Origin: Platycnemis pennipes
Taxonomy: Eukaryota; Arthropoda; Insecta; Odonata; Platycnemididae
Direction of reading: 5' to 3'
DNA: 64,000 bases
Assembly: GCA_933228895.1 (NCBI GenBank)
Contig: OW121854.1
Coordinates: 93,362,609-93,426,608, forward strand
Each line of letters begins with the position of its first letter. Position 1 is the first letter of the stretch. Shown one piece after another: positions 44,481 to 55,400 of the stretch. Both the position numbers and the translations under genes were made by a program. The notes beneath the pieces are model-generated. The model saw only the letters and a program-made list of their open reading frames with translations. It was not told where the DNA came from and made no database searches.

Positions 44481-45104
44481 ACTAAAGAAGAACATAACAC
44501 GAAAGATTTTAAGATAGAAAGGTCGTTTATGTTCACCTAAATTTACCCCATCAAAATATGTGATAACATGTTTCTCAATAACCTCTCCATATCGTACCAA
44601 GAATTTATTATTGGACCGGATTATTCCAATGGTTTTCTTTTATTGCCTCGCTATTTTCTATGATTATCCAGCCTAGAAAAATGCCCCAAAATATGAAAGC
44701 AGGAAGTCCCCGCTTTTCGCCGCTTCGTTTTCCGTCGCATCACTTATGCATCACGTGAAATATGACACAAGTTATCCGCTACTCTGTGTACCGGTTTTCC
44801 GACTCATTGATGCTTTACAGCTATGATATTATGATAAAAAATATGTAATAAATTAGAATGGTATATTTGCATAATACCTATATTAAAATCTTTGAAATAG
44901 CATCTTGCATTTATGCGTTTAGAGTGAAATAAGGTTTTTCATATGAAAATGGACTATTTGAAAACATCTGTACATATTTATAAACTGTGCACAAAAAGCA
45001 CGCACGGAAAATGGCGTTCTACTTAACGCCATGGTTTTATCTAAACTAATGTGACGGGAAAGCGGAGACTGCCTGTATCTAACTTCGTTTCTACTTCTTC
45101 ATCT

Positions 45105-45530
45105 ACATCTACACGATACCCTGCAAGCCACCGCGAGGGTGTGTGGCAGGGGGTGAAGATCACCAAGCATGCACTATTGACATGCAAACAAGCAACTATA
45201 GGGTCTCATGCAACTAGATTGTTAGTATCTATGGTATTTAATGGATAAATACATGCATCATACACTACAGACTACTCTAAAATATTTCCTCTACCTATCC
45301 CTTTGCTATGCTGCCTATTCTGTTCTCTTATAGTACGGGGGAAAAATGCCATTTTGAATCTATCAGTACGACAATCTATCTCTCTAATCTTATTTGTCTG
45401 GTCGAATCTAGCATAATACGCTGGTGTTTTTAATGTGCGCCTAACATCTTCAGTAAAGCTATCCGATTGAAATTTCTGTAATAGATTTAATCTGTGCTTT
45501 AACCTACGCTTCTTCGGGTACGACATGAAA
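45105..45530 (-). pseudogene. LINE 3' end, hairpin family, separate subfamily
   Basis: The minus-strand frame is open for 84 residues: KKRRLKHRLNLLQKFQ, TEDVRRTLKTPAYYARFDQ, KIREIDCRTDRFKMAFFPRT, then a stop. Relative to the 61.8-kb copy there are many replacement changes but no frame loss, so this is a distinct subfamily. The 3' part has CCCTGCAAGCCACCGCGAGG and a CATCTACATCTACAC tail at 45105. 5'-truncated at about 45530. Confidence 0.8.
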
Positions 45531-45822
45531 TTATCATGCTTTACTTAAAAAATCTTAGTTGGGAAGCATTAAAAACTTAGAAGTGGAGAAGTACAAGAAG
45601 TTTTATTTCTACTGTATCTAGCATGGTGACGATTTCCCGAAAACATTGGTTTTCGTTAGCATCCAGAGAGATTACTCAGTTTATATATCGTATATATTAT
45701 TAAAAATGATTCCGTGAATCATTACAGCTTTATGGTTATCCTTTTTATAGAGAGCTTAGGGTGTTAAGAAATTCCAAAGGGAAAATGTTTCTGGGACAAG
45801 GAATCTAATACCGAGTCTTTGA

Positions 45823-45976
45823 AGATCCTAGTCTTACGGGATTTCTTCCGCATAGATCCATTATCTAGGACGACGGTTTCGCCGGCGTTGCAGTCGCCGA
45901 TTTCAGGTCAGAAGACTCAACCCGTCCTATAGAATGAATCTACGCGAAAGAAATCCCGTAAGACTAGGATCTTTAA
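45823..45976. repeat. Foldback with about 55-bp arms
   Basis: AAGATCCTAGTCTTACGGGA (45823) is mirrored by TCCCGTAAGACTAGGATCTT (45955), and CGCATAGATCCATTATCTAG by CTATAGAATGAATCTACGCG. The loop holds ACGGTTTCGCCGGCG. No target duplication was found. Probably the core of another terminal-region foldback. Confidence 0.6.
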
Positions 45977-46189
45977 ATATGACGCACCGCGGGAGCCTAC
46001 ATAAGGAACACGAATCTTTGGTTCGCCAATTCGCAGACACAGGTCCCAGATTTACCTACTATCCAGGAAATGTACTCACTACCCGCTCAGGTTGGCAGAG
46101 ACACTATCTTACTTTCGCGCTCTACGGTAGATAATAAGATCCTCGTCTCCCAACACTTCTTTTCCTTAAAGGAATGTACTCTAAGACTT

Positions 46190-46620
46190 TTCTGTGAATC
46201 CTTTCTACAGGAATGCGCTCAACATGTTCATTCAATATTTCTTTGTAATTTGTTGCAACTTCCGTTACTGGCTATACTTCCAATTCTTGCCTCATGTTTT
46301 CGTTTTTTTATGTTCCAGGCGTGTACAGCCTTTAACAGATCTAAGGAATTTGATTTCTGACGTTTCAATCTGTTCAACCTGAGGTCTCTTGTTCTAGTGG
46401 TCCAGGCTTCTGATCCGTATAGTAATATAGAGACAGCCATTATTTTGTAAAATTTTATTTGAGTTTCTTTTGCAGTTTCTCCCTTCAGTGGTCTTCCTAT
46501 AGCCCCACATATTCTTCGATAATTGGTCGTTTTATTTCAAATGTCTTCGTCCTCTTCACAGGTGATGTCGCATCCTAAATATTTAAAGTGTGATATCTGA
46601 TCTAAGATATTATGTCAATT
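46190..46620 (-). pseudogene. Non-LTR reverse-transcriptase C-terminus, third family
   Basis: Minus strand: ICGAIGRPLKGETAKETQ, then KFYKIMAVSILLYGSEAWTT and RDLRLNRLKRQ, and further diverged residues. The CGxxGRxLK ... KFYKxMAVxxLLYGSExW pattern is typical of the C-terminal part of insect non-LTR polyproteins. It differs from family R at 56 kb and from the hairpin LINE. Short and broken by stops. Confidence 0.65.
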
Positions 46621-46849
46621 ATTATTTTAGTTTGGATTGGGTACTTTCCTTGGAATACCATTTTCTTGGCACAAAAACCTCTTTCTCCTGGCAATTTCCG
46701 ACGTCCTTCCAAGCTGAGCTGCAGAATATTATATCTTACGGGGCGCAACAATATTGTAAGAAATATACTCTTGGAGATCGAATTAAATACCTTCTCGCGC
46801 ACTACGTGGAAGAAGAGATATAAAGGAAAAGGAAAAAGTTCGCCGCCCT

Positions 46850-46985
46850 AGGCATTCTCTGTACCAGCGCTGGACTTGCTCTGCTAGCTTTCGAGTAACG
46901 CAGTGCTTTGAATATTTTTTATCTCCTCCAGAGTCAATTAGGCTCTAAGGAGGTCTCCAAGCTACTGTGAAAAGGCTTAAGTGTT
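46850..46985 (+). repeat. Unnamed dispersed repeat, copy 1
   Basis: GGACTTGCTCTGCTAGC ... CGCAGTGCTTTGAATATT ... CTCCAGAGTCAATTAGGCTC ... GTCTCCAAGCTACTG resembles, block by block, the segment at 48480-48610 (GAGTTGCAGAGCTGGC ... CGCTGCGCTTTGAACATT ... CTAAGAGTCATTAAGCTC ... CCTCCAAGCCACTAC). The order is the same, the spacing similar. The family is unknown. Confidence 0.5.
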
Positions 46986-47529
46986 TGATCCCTCTTTTTA
47001 TTCATGAACCGTTTATTAAATAAATACATAAACTTGAAATAATTTTTCTTTGGTATCTGAAGTGCTGCTTACAGCAATGGAGTTGACACTTCGTGAGAGT
47101 AGAGTGCTCTCTCTTTACTATCGCGTGCAGTTCCTCAATTACGTCCAGTGACCCAAAAATTAATTCGATGTCCTCAATAATAGCGGTTGCTTCCAATAAA
47201 TGTTATAATTAAATGAGAATAAAAGTGATTCATGTATTGAATCAAAGGGATTCCTATATTGAGTCAAAGAGATTCATATAATGAATCAGCCATGGACAAT
47301 GTGACTTATGGAAGATGAAAGAGCTCTTAATTCCATGCAGGAAAAGAGAGATTCTATGTTAAACATGATTGATATTTTATCAATCCCCGCCTTGAACCTG
47401 CTCGCCAATATTCTGATTCAATATTTGTTATAATTTTTTTTGCATTTGTATTGGATTTTCAAATGTCAACTAACGGCAACGTTTGGAATAGAGCAATGAC
47501 ATTCATTCAGTGACGCTGACACTACTTAT

Positions 47530-47755
47530 CGCCTGTGACGACATCGGTTAGATGCGGTGGCTAGCCTTGGATTCCAATTCTTGGGGCTCGGGTTCATATC
47601 CAGGTAGTGGGCGAAAGTTTTCATTGGTATATCAGCCATAATGTGTGCTGTGCGGACAGCGCTTCATGCTCAACATTCCGTCCGTCTGATGGGACGTTAA
47701 ACCGTGGACCCCTAGGTATATATTTCGTTAAGAGTAGGTATATGCCGACATTCAT
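47530..47755 (+). mobile_element. SINE family S1, cut at its 3' side
   Basis: GCGGTGGCTAGCCTTGGATTC (box A region) and GGGTTCATATCC (box B with changes), then ATTCCGTCCGTCTGATGGGA CGTTAAACCGTGG and GTAGGTATATGCCGACA. The sequence stops at 47755, where a LINE tail begins. No SINE sequence resumes beyond that LINE. Confidence 0.7.
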
Positions 47756-48083
47756 CTACATCTACATCTACATAATACCCTGAAAGCCACCATAAAGATG
47801 TGTGGCAGGGGGTGAACTCTCACCAAACATGCACTACACATCATGCATAAAAAAGGATTAGTATTTGTAAGGTACTGTTCAAAACTACGCTATTTAAAAA
47901 AAGATAAAAATAGCAAAGCATACATGCAAAAACATGCTGTTAGTTGGGTTAGCTTTAAGTCCTTACACCAACATGCAGGTACCAATGTTATCCATTGCTA
48001 CACTCGTACTGGATATATTTACCGTTATTCATATCCCTAATAGTACGAGGAAAAAAGGACATTTTGAATCTGTCAGTTCGGCA
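47756..48083 (-). pseudogene. LINE 3' end (hairpin family)
   Basis: Tail CATCTACATCTACATCTACA at 47756, hairpin CCCTGAAAGCCACC ... GTGTGTGGCAGGGGG, then the untranslated region and a short coding end (DRFKMSFFPRTIRDMNNGKY on minus). It ends abruptly at 48083 next to unrelated sequence. The insertion lies at the GCCGAC motif of the SINE. Confidence 0.8.
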
Positions 48084-48479
48084 CATTGGGTTCCACTTCA
48101 TCTTTCTCTGAAAATTCCTACCGATACACAGGTACCCACTCATTCTAAAAGGCTCAAATTTCCTCAGCCGTCGACAGCTTTGCACAGGTAACTACATCTA
48201 CGATTGCTTATCCAAAAACGTTTTCATGAATGAAAATACCTTCGTTAACATTTTCCAGAAATACATTGCTTTGATTATATCTTGAAAGTCAACTCAATTA
48301 TACTCAGTCATTATGGGTAACACGTTTTTTTTTATTAGAAATGATTTTTAAAGCCATCCTTCGTATCAATAGCTTAGATCTCACTACGAAATTGGAAAAA
48401 AATGCTCTGGAAGAAATGGGCACAAGAAAACTTGGCACCTTGCTCAATTTGCGGAAGTGGCATATTAAAAAAAATAATA

Positions 48480-48610
48480 AAATTGCCGACGTTGGCGTTA
48501 TCCGTACAAGTGTGGGAGTTGCAGAGCTGGCTTCAGAATCTCGCTGCGCTTTGAACATTCAAGCCTCCTAAGAGTCATTAAGCTCTATGAATACCTCCAA
48601 GCCACTACAG
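48480..48610 (+). repeat. Unnamed dispersed repeat, copy 2
   Basis: Partner of the segment at 46850-46985; see the blocks listed there. It lies after an unassigned plus-strand frame (48341-48571, 76 residues, no domain). The two copies are about 1.6 kb apart in direct orientation. Confidence 0.5.
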
Positions 48611-48853
48611 ATGCACTTGGTTTTCATCCTCGCTTTTCTTCGTGTTACTTTTTCAGGCTTTTAATTATGTGCGACTATTACGAAGATCTGTACTCTGAAG
48701 AGCATATCACTTAACGATCAAAATATGATGTAGATGAACACCCAACAGCGTGTGAAATTCCCGAATCAGGGTAGGGGTGTAGTGCATGATGCATGTAATA
48801 ACAACCAATAATCACTTTCTTATTATGTAGATATTAACCACCTAGCTGCATGT

Positions 48854-48911
48854 CCCACACTGAAGCCTATATATGGGAAATATATGTAACATATATGGGC
48901 TTCAGTGTGGG
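48854..48911. repeat. Perfect 21-nt hairpin
   Basis: CCCACACTGAAGCCTATATAT and ATATATGGGCTTCAGTGTGGG (one internal difference) flank a 16-nt loop. It sits just before a LINE tail. Hairpins of this length could give small RNAs, but nothing else supports that. Confidence 0.6.
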
Positions 48912-48944
48912 GTGGCCCTTTCTCTATCATGTCTCCATTAAATA

Positions 48945-49036
48945 TCCTAGTTGCATGTCAATAGTGCACGTTTGGTGATATTCACCCCCTGCCACACACC
49001 CTTGTGGTGGCTCGCAGGGTATTACGTAGATGAAAT
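48945..49036 (+). mobile_element. LINE 3' tail (hairpin family)
   Basis: CACCCCCTGCCACACACCC, GGTGGCTCGCAGGGTATT and ACGTAGATGAAA: hairpin and a single ATGTAG-like unit. The coding part is gone. 49040-50180 has no supported feature; the pyrimidine-rich region 49500-49815 may be a degraded antisense non-LTR scrap. Confidence 0.65.
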
Positions 49037-50299
49037 ACACCCCTGGCATCTGTATTGCCTCTATATGATAAACAGATCACTATCATTTGCGTCCGAAACT
49101 CGTTTCGATATCATCAGAGTCATAGAAATATTATTTTATTGACTCCCCACACAAAAAAGTGACAGGTTCATCGTCTTGACTATAGTTCAGCTATCTCTAA
49201 GTTCCCATAGGAGTTCATTTAGAAATTTTCATCTCATTGTGTCATTCTCGGAATGAATTGTGGAAGAGAATATTTCCTTCCCAGATACATAAAATTCTGC
49301 CGGCCAGCATTTACTGAGTGCGGCCAAGTGAGTGATAATTTTTAATTTTATCATAAACTGCCTTCCGTTGCAGATGCGACTGAGTACGAACACCTTTGCA
49401 AGGAAGAGGATGTTTTGGTATGGGGGTTTTATGTTCTACTTTCTAAAGGTAAAATTTCCAATGTTCTTTCACTCTTTCGTTCTGAAAATTCTCGCCTTAT
49501 ATCGCTTTATACAAATCGCATCAACTATTCCTCCCTCCTCCGCTCTTCATCTGTATTTTGCTACATATAAGTGCCTTTAAAGCCATCAATTATAATACAA
49601 TACACCTATTCTGCCTTCTTATTTCCTCCAGAAATTGCCTCTCCCCTCAATTTATGGCATCAACACAACCTAATTTGTCTTCCTTTCCGCCCATCATACC
49701 TTCTCCAGTCCTCTCCTTACCAAAATCTTAAAATCCTCCAAACCCTTGCGTCTTCCTTCCTTCCACCCATGCAATACCTCACTCACAGATTATATTCCCC
49801 ACTAATTTTTTCTTAACACGTTGCAAAGGGTTTCCGCTATAATTTCTCAGTTTATTAGTATAGGGTACGAGGTGATTCGATATCTAGGTCCCTTAGCAAC
49901 GAGCATAATGTAAACCAATTTTTATTAATTTTATTGAAGATAGGTCAAAATCATGCACACTTCTCTTTGCCAACGTTTCGGAAGGTAATTATTTCATCTT
50001 TTGGGGTACAAAGTATAATATTTTAGAAGGCCCAATACATTTAAGCATAAATATACATCTAATATATATGTAGTATTATTTTATTAAATAGAGAAATGTC
50101 CTTAAGAGCTTTGAACTCATTTTGTAAATTCTTTCGTGCAAAACAATAGGAAAACATTAATAACATTGTAGTCTTGTATTTCATTCCAACGGGACGACAA
50201 TAAGGTTTTTCTGTTGTTGTATACGAAAGAATATAGGAAATGAGTCTAAAGTTTTTTTGGTAAGATTTCTCTGAAGGTAAATAAGCTTCATACTAAGAT

Positions 50300-50395
50300 A
50301 AACGCAACACCTGTGCACAAGACGGGGTTCGAATCCACGATCTTTAGACCGAAATGCTACCGCGTTTGGCTTCTGCCATAATACTTTCATTGTAG
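50300..50395 (-). other. tRNA-like sequence (SINE head remnant)
   Basis: On the minus strand GCGGTAGCATTTCGGTCTAA and GTGGATTCGAACCCCG have the spacing of box A and box B. The stems do not pair well enough for a functional tRNA and no tail or duplication was seen, so a SINE head or pseudo-tRNA is more likely. Confidence 0.4.
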
Positions 50396-50487
50396 GAATC
50401 AAATAAAAAACCAGCACTAACACAGTCAACAGTGAGTCCGTATAATGTGATCAAGAGAAAGCGACGAAATCGTGCTGGTTGAACTAT

Positions 50488-51021
50488 AATGGGGTCGTTA
50501 ACCATATTTTTTTAATTGCCGAATCTGATAGAGTTTAACAATAAAAAGACCCATTTTTCCCTGTTTTGATCCGTTAATTATTTCTCGAGTTATGAGCGTC
50601 GAAAAACTGATATTTTTAACCCTTTAGAAAAAGTGGGCGTGGTGCAACCTCTGACGTCATTGACTTCGTCCAATCACAAATGAGCCCGCGAAGCTACCTC
50701 GCCTTATCGCAAAGGGGGATACACAGCTGACTCTGCCAATAGGAGCGATTGCGACAGGATCTGTGCGATCAGACCTTCCGAGAACCCCCCTCCACACCCT
50801 TCCCTTCCCCTAAAAGCAGTCAAGGACGGGAGGAAAATGACGTCAATGTTATCACAGCAGCTTTTTCGGTGGGCGTCACCTTTTGCTTATTTTAATTTTT
50901 GATTTATGAGTGAATGGTTGTGTTTAGAAGATTAATTTTTTCACTAAAATTCGTTTTTAGTTTCCATCTAACGATTTCGTGTACAAAATTGCAATTTCGG
51001 TTCCGAGTTAACGCCCCCATT
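50488..51021 (-). mobile_element. T1 inverted-repeat element, copy 4
   Basis: Starts AATGGGGTCGTTAACC (right end in reverse) and ends GTTAACGCCCCCATT at 51021. Full length, with the blocks AGTCAAGGACGGGAGG, TGACGTCAATG and CTTCGTCCAATCACAA. The next copy, in opposite orientation, starts only 620 bp downstream. Confidence 0.85.
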
Positions 51022-51642
51022 GTGAGCAATATAAGTATTAGTGTTTTATTTTGGTCCCACAATGACTAACCTGTTCCAAGACATCACACACTATTCCGTT
51101 AACTCATCATACTTCTACGTTTAGCTTTTTCATCTTCCTCGGTGAGGATCTCATCAGTTTAGTTATCTGCATAGATATTAAATATCGCTGATTGTAAAAA
51201 TAGCTATTTTCGCAACACTGTCACATTTTTTACCCCAAGCACGAGTTTAACTTTTTTACTTACGCTACGTTCACCACACCCTTCCCTTTCTGTTATCTTG
51301 ATCCTGCATTTCATGTTTCCTCCTTAAAGCAGCGTTTACATGTAGCAGTTGACGACTTTGACAGTCGCGGGATTCGCGATGTATCTATATCGCTACTGCT
51401 ATGATGCATCTGCGTTAACTTCTATGCAGTTTAAAGCTGCTATTTAGGCGTTGCCACAACAAATAAAAAGCGTTTTATTTCAATGGTGATTGATGCTTAA
51501 ATTTTCATTAAATTCATCAAGCAATAAAATCCATTGACGATTATCTTTTGTTCCAATTCTTTAAAGAGTAGAATCTCCCCTCTTGGGGAGGGATATTCTT
51601 GTTATTGTATCCAAATTCCGTCGTGTATTGCTTTACGTTGAC

Positions 51643-52179
51643 AATGGGGGCGTTTACTCGGAACCGAAATCGCAATTTTGTGCACGAAATTGTTAGATGG
51701 AAACGAAAAAAGAATTTTAGTGAAACAATTAATCTTCTAACCACAACCATTTACTCATAAATCAAAAATTAAAATAAGCAAAAGGTGACGCCCACCGAAA
51801 ATGCTGCTGTGATAACACTGACGTCACTTTTCTCCCGTCCTTGACTGCTCATATGGGAAGGGGAGGGAGTGGAGGGGTGTTCTCGGAAGGTCTGCTCGCA
51901 CAGATGCTGTCGCAACTGCTCCGATTGGCAGAGTCAGATGTGTCCCCCCCTTTGCGATAAGGCGGAGTAGCTTCGCGGGCTCAGTTGTGATTGGACGAAG
52001 TCGATATACGTCAGAGGTTGCACCACACCCACTTTTCCGAAAGGGTTAAAAACATTAGTTTTTCGACGCCTATAACTCGAGAAATAATTTATGGATCAAA
52101 AAACGGAAAAATACGGGTCTTTTTATTTTACAAACTCTATCATATTCGGCAATAAAAAAATATGGTAAACGACCCCATT
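51643..52179 (+). mobile_element. T1 inverted-repeat element, copy 5 (best preserved)
   Basis: Left end AATGGGGGCGTTTACTCGG, right end GGTAAACGACCCCATT. This copy has both termini intact in sequence and length (537 bp), plus ACTGACGTCACTTTT (a CRE-like TGACGTCA) and GTGATTGGACGAAGTC (a reversed CCAAT box). Flanks GTTGAC and GTTGCG may hide a short imperfect duplication. Confidence 0.85.
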
Positions 52180-52327
52180 GTTGCGATTGCGTTAGATACA
52201 TTTCCGCTGGAAAGTAGACGGGCTTCAACTTTGCTAATATCTCGAACGTGGATGGATAATGTTCGACATGTGTCCAGTATCGACCTGAACTCGCATCGCA
52301 GTTTCTATTTACACATGAGAGTGGGGC

Positions 52328-52557
52328 TTAAAGCCGAGTTTACACGATGCATTTACCCGCGCAAGTACGTTGCTGGACAGATGCGTGGACGACTACAAAT
52401 TGCTCGCACACATTCACCAAAATAGAACAGGGGCTATTTTTTGTCCACGCATTCACGCATTTCCGCAATTTTGAGTGTTTTCACGATGCAATTTTGATGG
52501 TGAATGTGTTCACGCATCTACCCGCTCATGTAAATGCATCGTGTAAACTCGGCTTAA
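52328..52557. mobile_element. TTAA-flanked MITE (AGCCGAGTTTACACG ends)
   Basis: AGCCGAGTTTACACGATGCA at 52331 is mirrored by TGCATCGTGTAAACTCGGCT ending at 52554-52555. TTAA occurs at 52328-52331 and 52554-52557, overlapping the outermost bases. The interior contains further partial repeats (CACGCATTCACGCATTT, TTCACGCATCTACCCGC). It is the same style as 36349-36587. No protein. Confidence 0.8.
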
Positions 52558-52679
52558 TAGTTGTTAGCAGTTGACTGTCATAGCAGTCAACTGCTGCTTG
52601 TAAACGCGCCTTAAGATTGCGGATTACTATCAAAGTTCAACAGAGAGTTTTACACGCTCGTAATCGTTTGTTTTTTTTT

Positions 52680-53050
52680 TCCGGCAGGAAGTTCTCCGCT
52701 GTCCGATTCCCTTATCGCACCCGTCGAGTGACAAGAGGGAACCGGCTTTTCGTTTCGGTCTCAATCGTGTGAGGAAATCTCGGTGAAATCACTCAGGGAG
52801 CGACGGATTCCGCGGGACGCAATTTTCACGTCAGACACGAGAGCCGCGTTCGGCGCATCGCTAAGTATTTTGCGGTCATTCCGCGAATCTTGCAGGGGAA
52901 ACTTTCTTCCGCATCGAGTGGTGTCTATTTCAGTCCACCCAGCGCGACGGATCTGCTCATCTGTATTTCCGTAACGTCGCCGTCTACGGAAAGCCGTTAT
53001 CAAGCAGGGAGTTGATGATTTCCATTCGTCTCCCCTGTGACCGAAGCCTT
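52680..53050. other. CpG-rich block of unknown role
   Basis: A 370-bp segment dense in CG (GCGACGGATTCCGCGGGACG, GCCGCGTTCGGCGCATCGC, AACGTCGCCGTCTACGG), in contrast to its surroundings. Frames of 63 and 80 residues overlap on both strands without known domains. Like 1600-2290, it may mark a promoter or a single exon of a host gene. Confidence 0.3.
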
Positions 53051-53169
53051 AAAGATGAGCATTGGGAGATCGGCTTGACGCACTGGGCAGGGGTGTCTGG
53101 GAAGGATTTGTCGGACAATAAGCGTGGGTGGAACAAGATGAGAAATGAGTCACATTGTTGATGTTGTTA

Positions 53170-53505
53170 TTCGCGGGAGGCGACCGACAGCTGAGGTCAT
53201 CTCCGCCAGAGATGATAGAGGGTAGGTAAAGGTAGGAGTTTTCAAAGGACGGAGGGAGCGTGATGAGAAATCCGGCGTCAGAATTAGCCTGCTCTTGCGA
53301 AAGGCACCAATGTAACCACGGCTTAACGTCCCATCCGACGGACGGAGTACTGTACTCGAGGTGATCGGTGCTCTCCACAAGGCACTCAAGTAGGTACCGG
53401 TGTACCAATGAAAAATCCACCATTGCCGGGATTCAAACCCTGGCCCTCAGGATAGGAGTCCATAATTCTAAATACCACACCAACCCCATTCCCATATCAC
53501 ATGGG
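53170..53505 (-). mobile_element. SINE family S1, full-length
   Basis: Read on minus: GGGGTTGGTGTGGTATTTAG (box A region), GGGCCAGGGTTTGAATCCCG (box B), CGTCCGTCGGATGGGACGTT, then GCTAATTCTGACGCCGGATT and GACCTCAGCTGTCGGTCGCC. Full-length relative to the copy at 18 kb. No clear TSD. The frames over it are shadows. Confidence 0.8.
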
Positions 53506-53734
53506 AATTTGGGTTTGATGTCCCGGTAATGAGCGCGAAAAATAAATGTCGAATATTTACTTAGTCAGTTTCACACAATTATTTGAAGTATAATAGCAAA
53601 ACCAACTTATTTATAAGGAGTATGGGTGGAAATACCCAGTAAGTCATTTAAAAACAGCAGAATTTCCTCAGATAAAAACTCATTTGCCTTAACCGGAGCT
53701 CGAACTCGTTAAAAATAATAGGATATATTTTTAT

Positions 53735-54115
53735 GTCGAGTGACAAACGAAGAAATCTTAATAAGAGTGGGGGAAAAGGGAAGTCTGCTGATACCTTTGA
53801 AAAGAAGACGGAACAACTTAATCGGTCATGTTTGGGACATGGCCGATTAAGTATCTTGGGACATGATGGGCTGATGAAGACTATCGCCGAGGGACTAGTG
53901 AACGGGAAGTATGGTAATGGCAGGCCTCCGATGAGATTTGCTGCAAAGTTGTAAATGTATAGAATGAAAAGGTAAAGTAACATAGTTGCATAGATGAAGT
54001 AAACAAGTTATAAAGGATATGAAAGTTGTGAACTATGTCAGTGTGAAGAGATTAGAAGATAAAAGAAACGAGAGGAGAGTTGCGTCAAACCAATCTTAGG
54101 ATTGTTGACTAATGA
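53735..54115 (+). pseudogene. Non-LTR retrotransposon family R, 3' end
   Basis: Plus-strand pieces LGHDGLMKTIAEGLVNGKYG with NGRPPMRF and, after a gap, KDMKVVNYVSVKRLEDKRNE with RRVASNQS-stop line up with the family R C-terminus at 56 kb. ATGGCCGATTAAGT, also seen at 55.99 kb and 56.25 kb, is part of the nucleotide match. An insertion of about 50 bp interrupts it. 54130-54975 is unassigned. Confidence 0.7.
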
Positions 54116-54975
54116 TTATGATATTTTTATAACCATAACATCAGGAGTATTAGCATAAGAAATGTGTGTACGAACCATTACGTGAATTTAAAGTAAGGGA
54201 GTGAGGCATTTGAGTTGTGAAATAATTGGACGGAGTTAGTGAAACAACCATTTTCCAAGAACTTTTCAATGCTGTTTTTTATCTTATGTGATACTGAAAT
54301 TGAAAGGAGAACAGCGGCGTGTGTATAACTTTTTTCTCTATAATGTTTGCGATGTGGAAAAAAGTTTTCCCGGCGAGAAGAAACTGCACACTTCCATGTG
54401 ACAAAATTCACAGAATTCAAATGAAGGAATCTGTATGATTTGTGAGTGGGGTACCTAATCCATATTATAGCGTGTGAGAGAAAGGGAGGATATTCTAAAA
54501 AAATATTTGACATTGCTTCGTTCGTTGATGTGGAAGATAAGAAGACAGTTTCTAGTAACTCTACTGCTTACTGCTAAATCAATATGCGAAAATTGACTTC
54601 ACGACCGGAATACTTGGAGAATAATACGGTTTAGACAAAGATATTTTTCAAGAACTGATGTAGCTTCTTTGATCGAACACGCAACAATAGGAATCATGGA
54701 GACACTTCAGTTCATTCGTGGATTTCGGGCTCAGAAACTTGGTATTCGATGACAGACAAAGAGATTTGGCATTGAGATAGTTGACATTTGAAATATGGAA
54801 TCGGATTCCAGAAATTTCTAAGTAAAACGCAAGTTAGGAACAAGAATGGATGAGGGTAACATCATTGCGAAAATTCTTGGAAGGCAAAAGAAGAGACATA
54901 AAGTAATAATTATAAAACGTTTTTGAGATGTTAAATGTTGCAATAGATGGGAGAAAGTTAGATATTTGAGGGAAT

Positions 54976-55400
54976 AATGGAGAGAAAAAAGTTATCCCTT
55001 CAGACCGGAAATGAGACCGGGCTCTTTATTCAAAATGCAAACCCGAAGAAGGCTTTGGCCTTAGTAGTGAGGTATTTACGTCTCTCGGAAGAATTTCAGG
55101 GCCCCCTTACTCTTGGCTTTATTCCAATTTCTCTTTATAATGCTTCTTCTTCCTTTTTATCTTCGAACACTTCTTTATTAAGTCCGCGAGCGTGTGCAAA
55201 TCTTCTAAGGAAGCTTCTTGATGTTAGGAAGGGCAGAATTCGACACCCTTAAGGAGTCTCCTATTTCGAAGAAAATGAACGACGCGAACTATTTCGTGTT
55301 CAGAATTTGCACGAAGAAAAAAAATTCACCTTGACCGGAAATTGAACCCGAAACTCCCTAATTTAGATGCTCGTAGTTGTGTCATGTCGCAATAGTCGTG
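54976..55400. other. Unassigned stretch with a tRNA-like minus-strand piece
   Basis: A 91-residue plus frame (54977-55252) has no domain. Near 55325-55395 the minus strand has CGGGTTCAATTTCCGGTC, a box-B-like motif with a loose box A, possibly a SINE head. 55400-56035 shows nothing further. Confidence 0.2.

Larger units (their letters stand above)
51324..52614. mobile_element. TTAA-flanked MITE-like element hosting two other elements
   Basis: TTAA at 51324-51327 is followed by AGCAGCGTTTACATGTAGCA, and TGTAAACGCGCC precedes TTAA at 52611-52614. CAGTTGAC (51346) and GTCAACTG (52586) extend the inverted match. The inner dyad GCAGTTGACTGTCATAGCAG near 52567 forms a hairpin. Inside lie T1 (51643-52179) and the MITE at 52328-52557. 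Without both, about 520 bp remain. The TTAA sites suggest mobilisation by a piggyBac-type enzyme. Confidence 0.65.
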
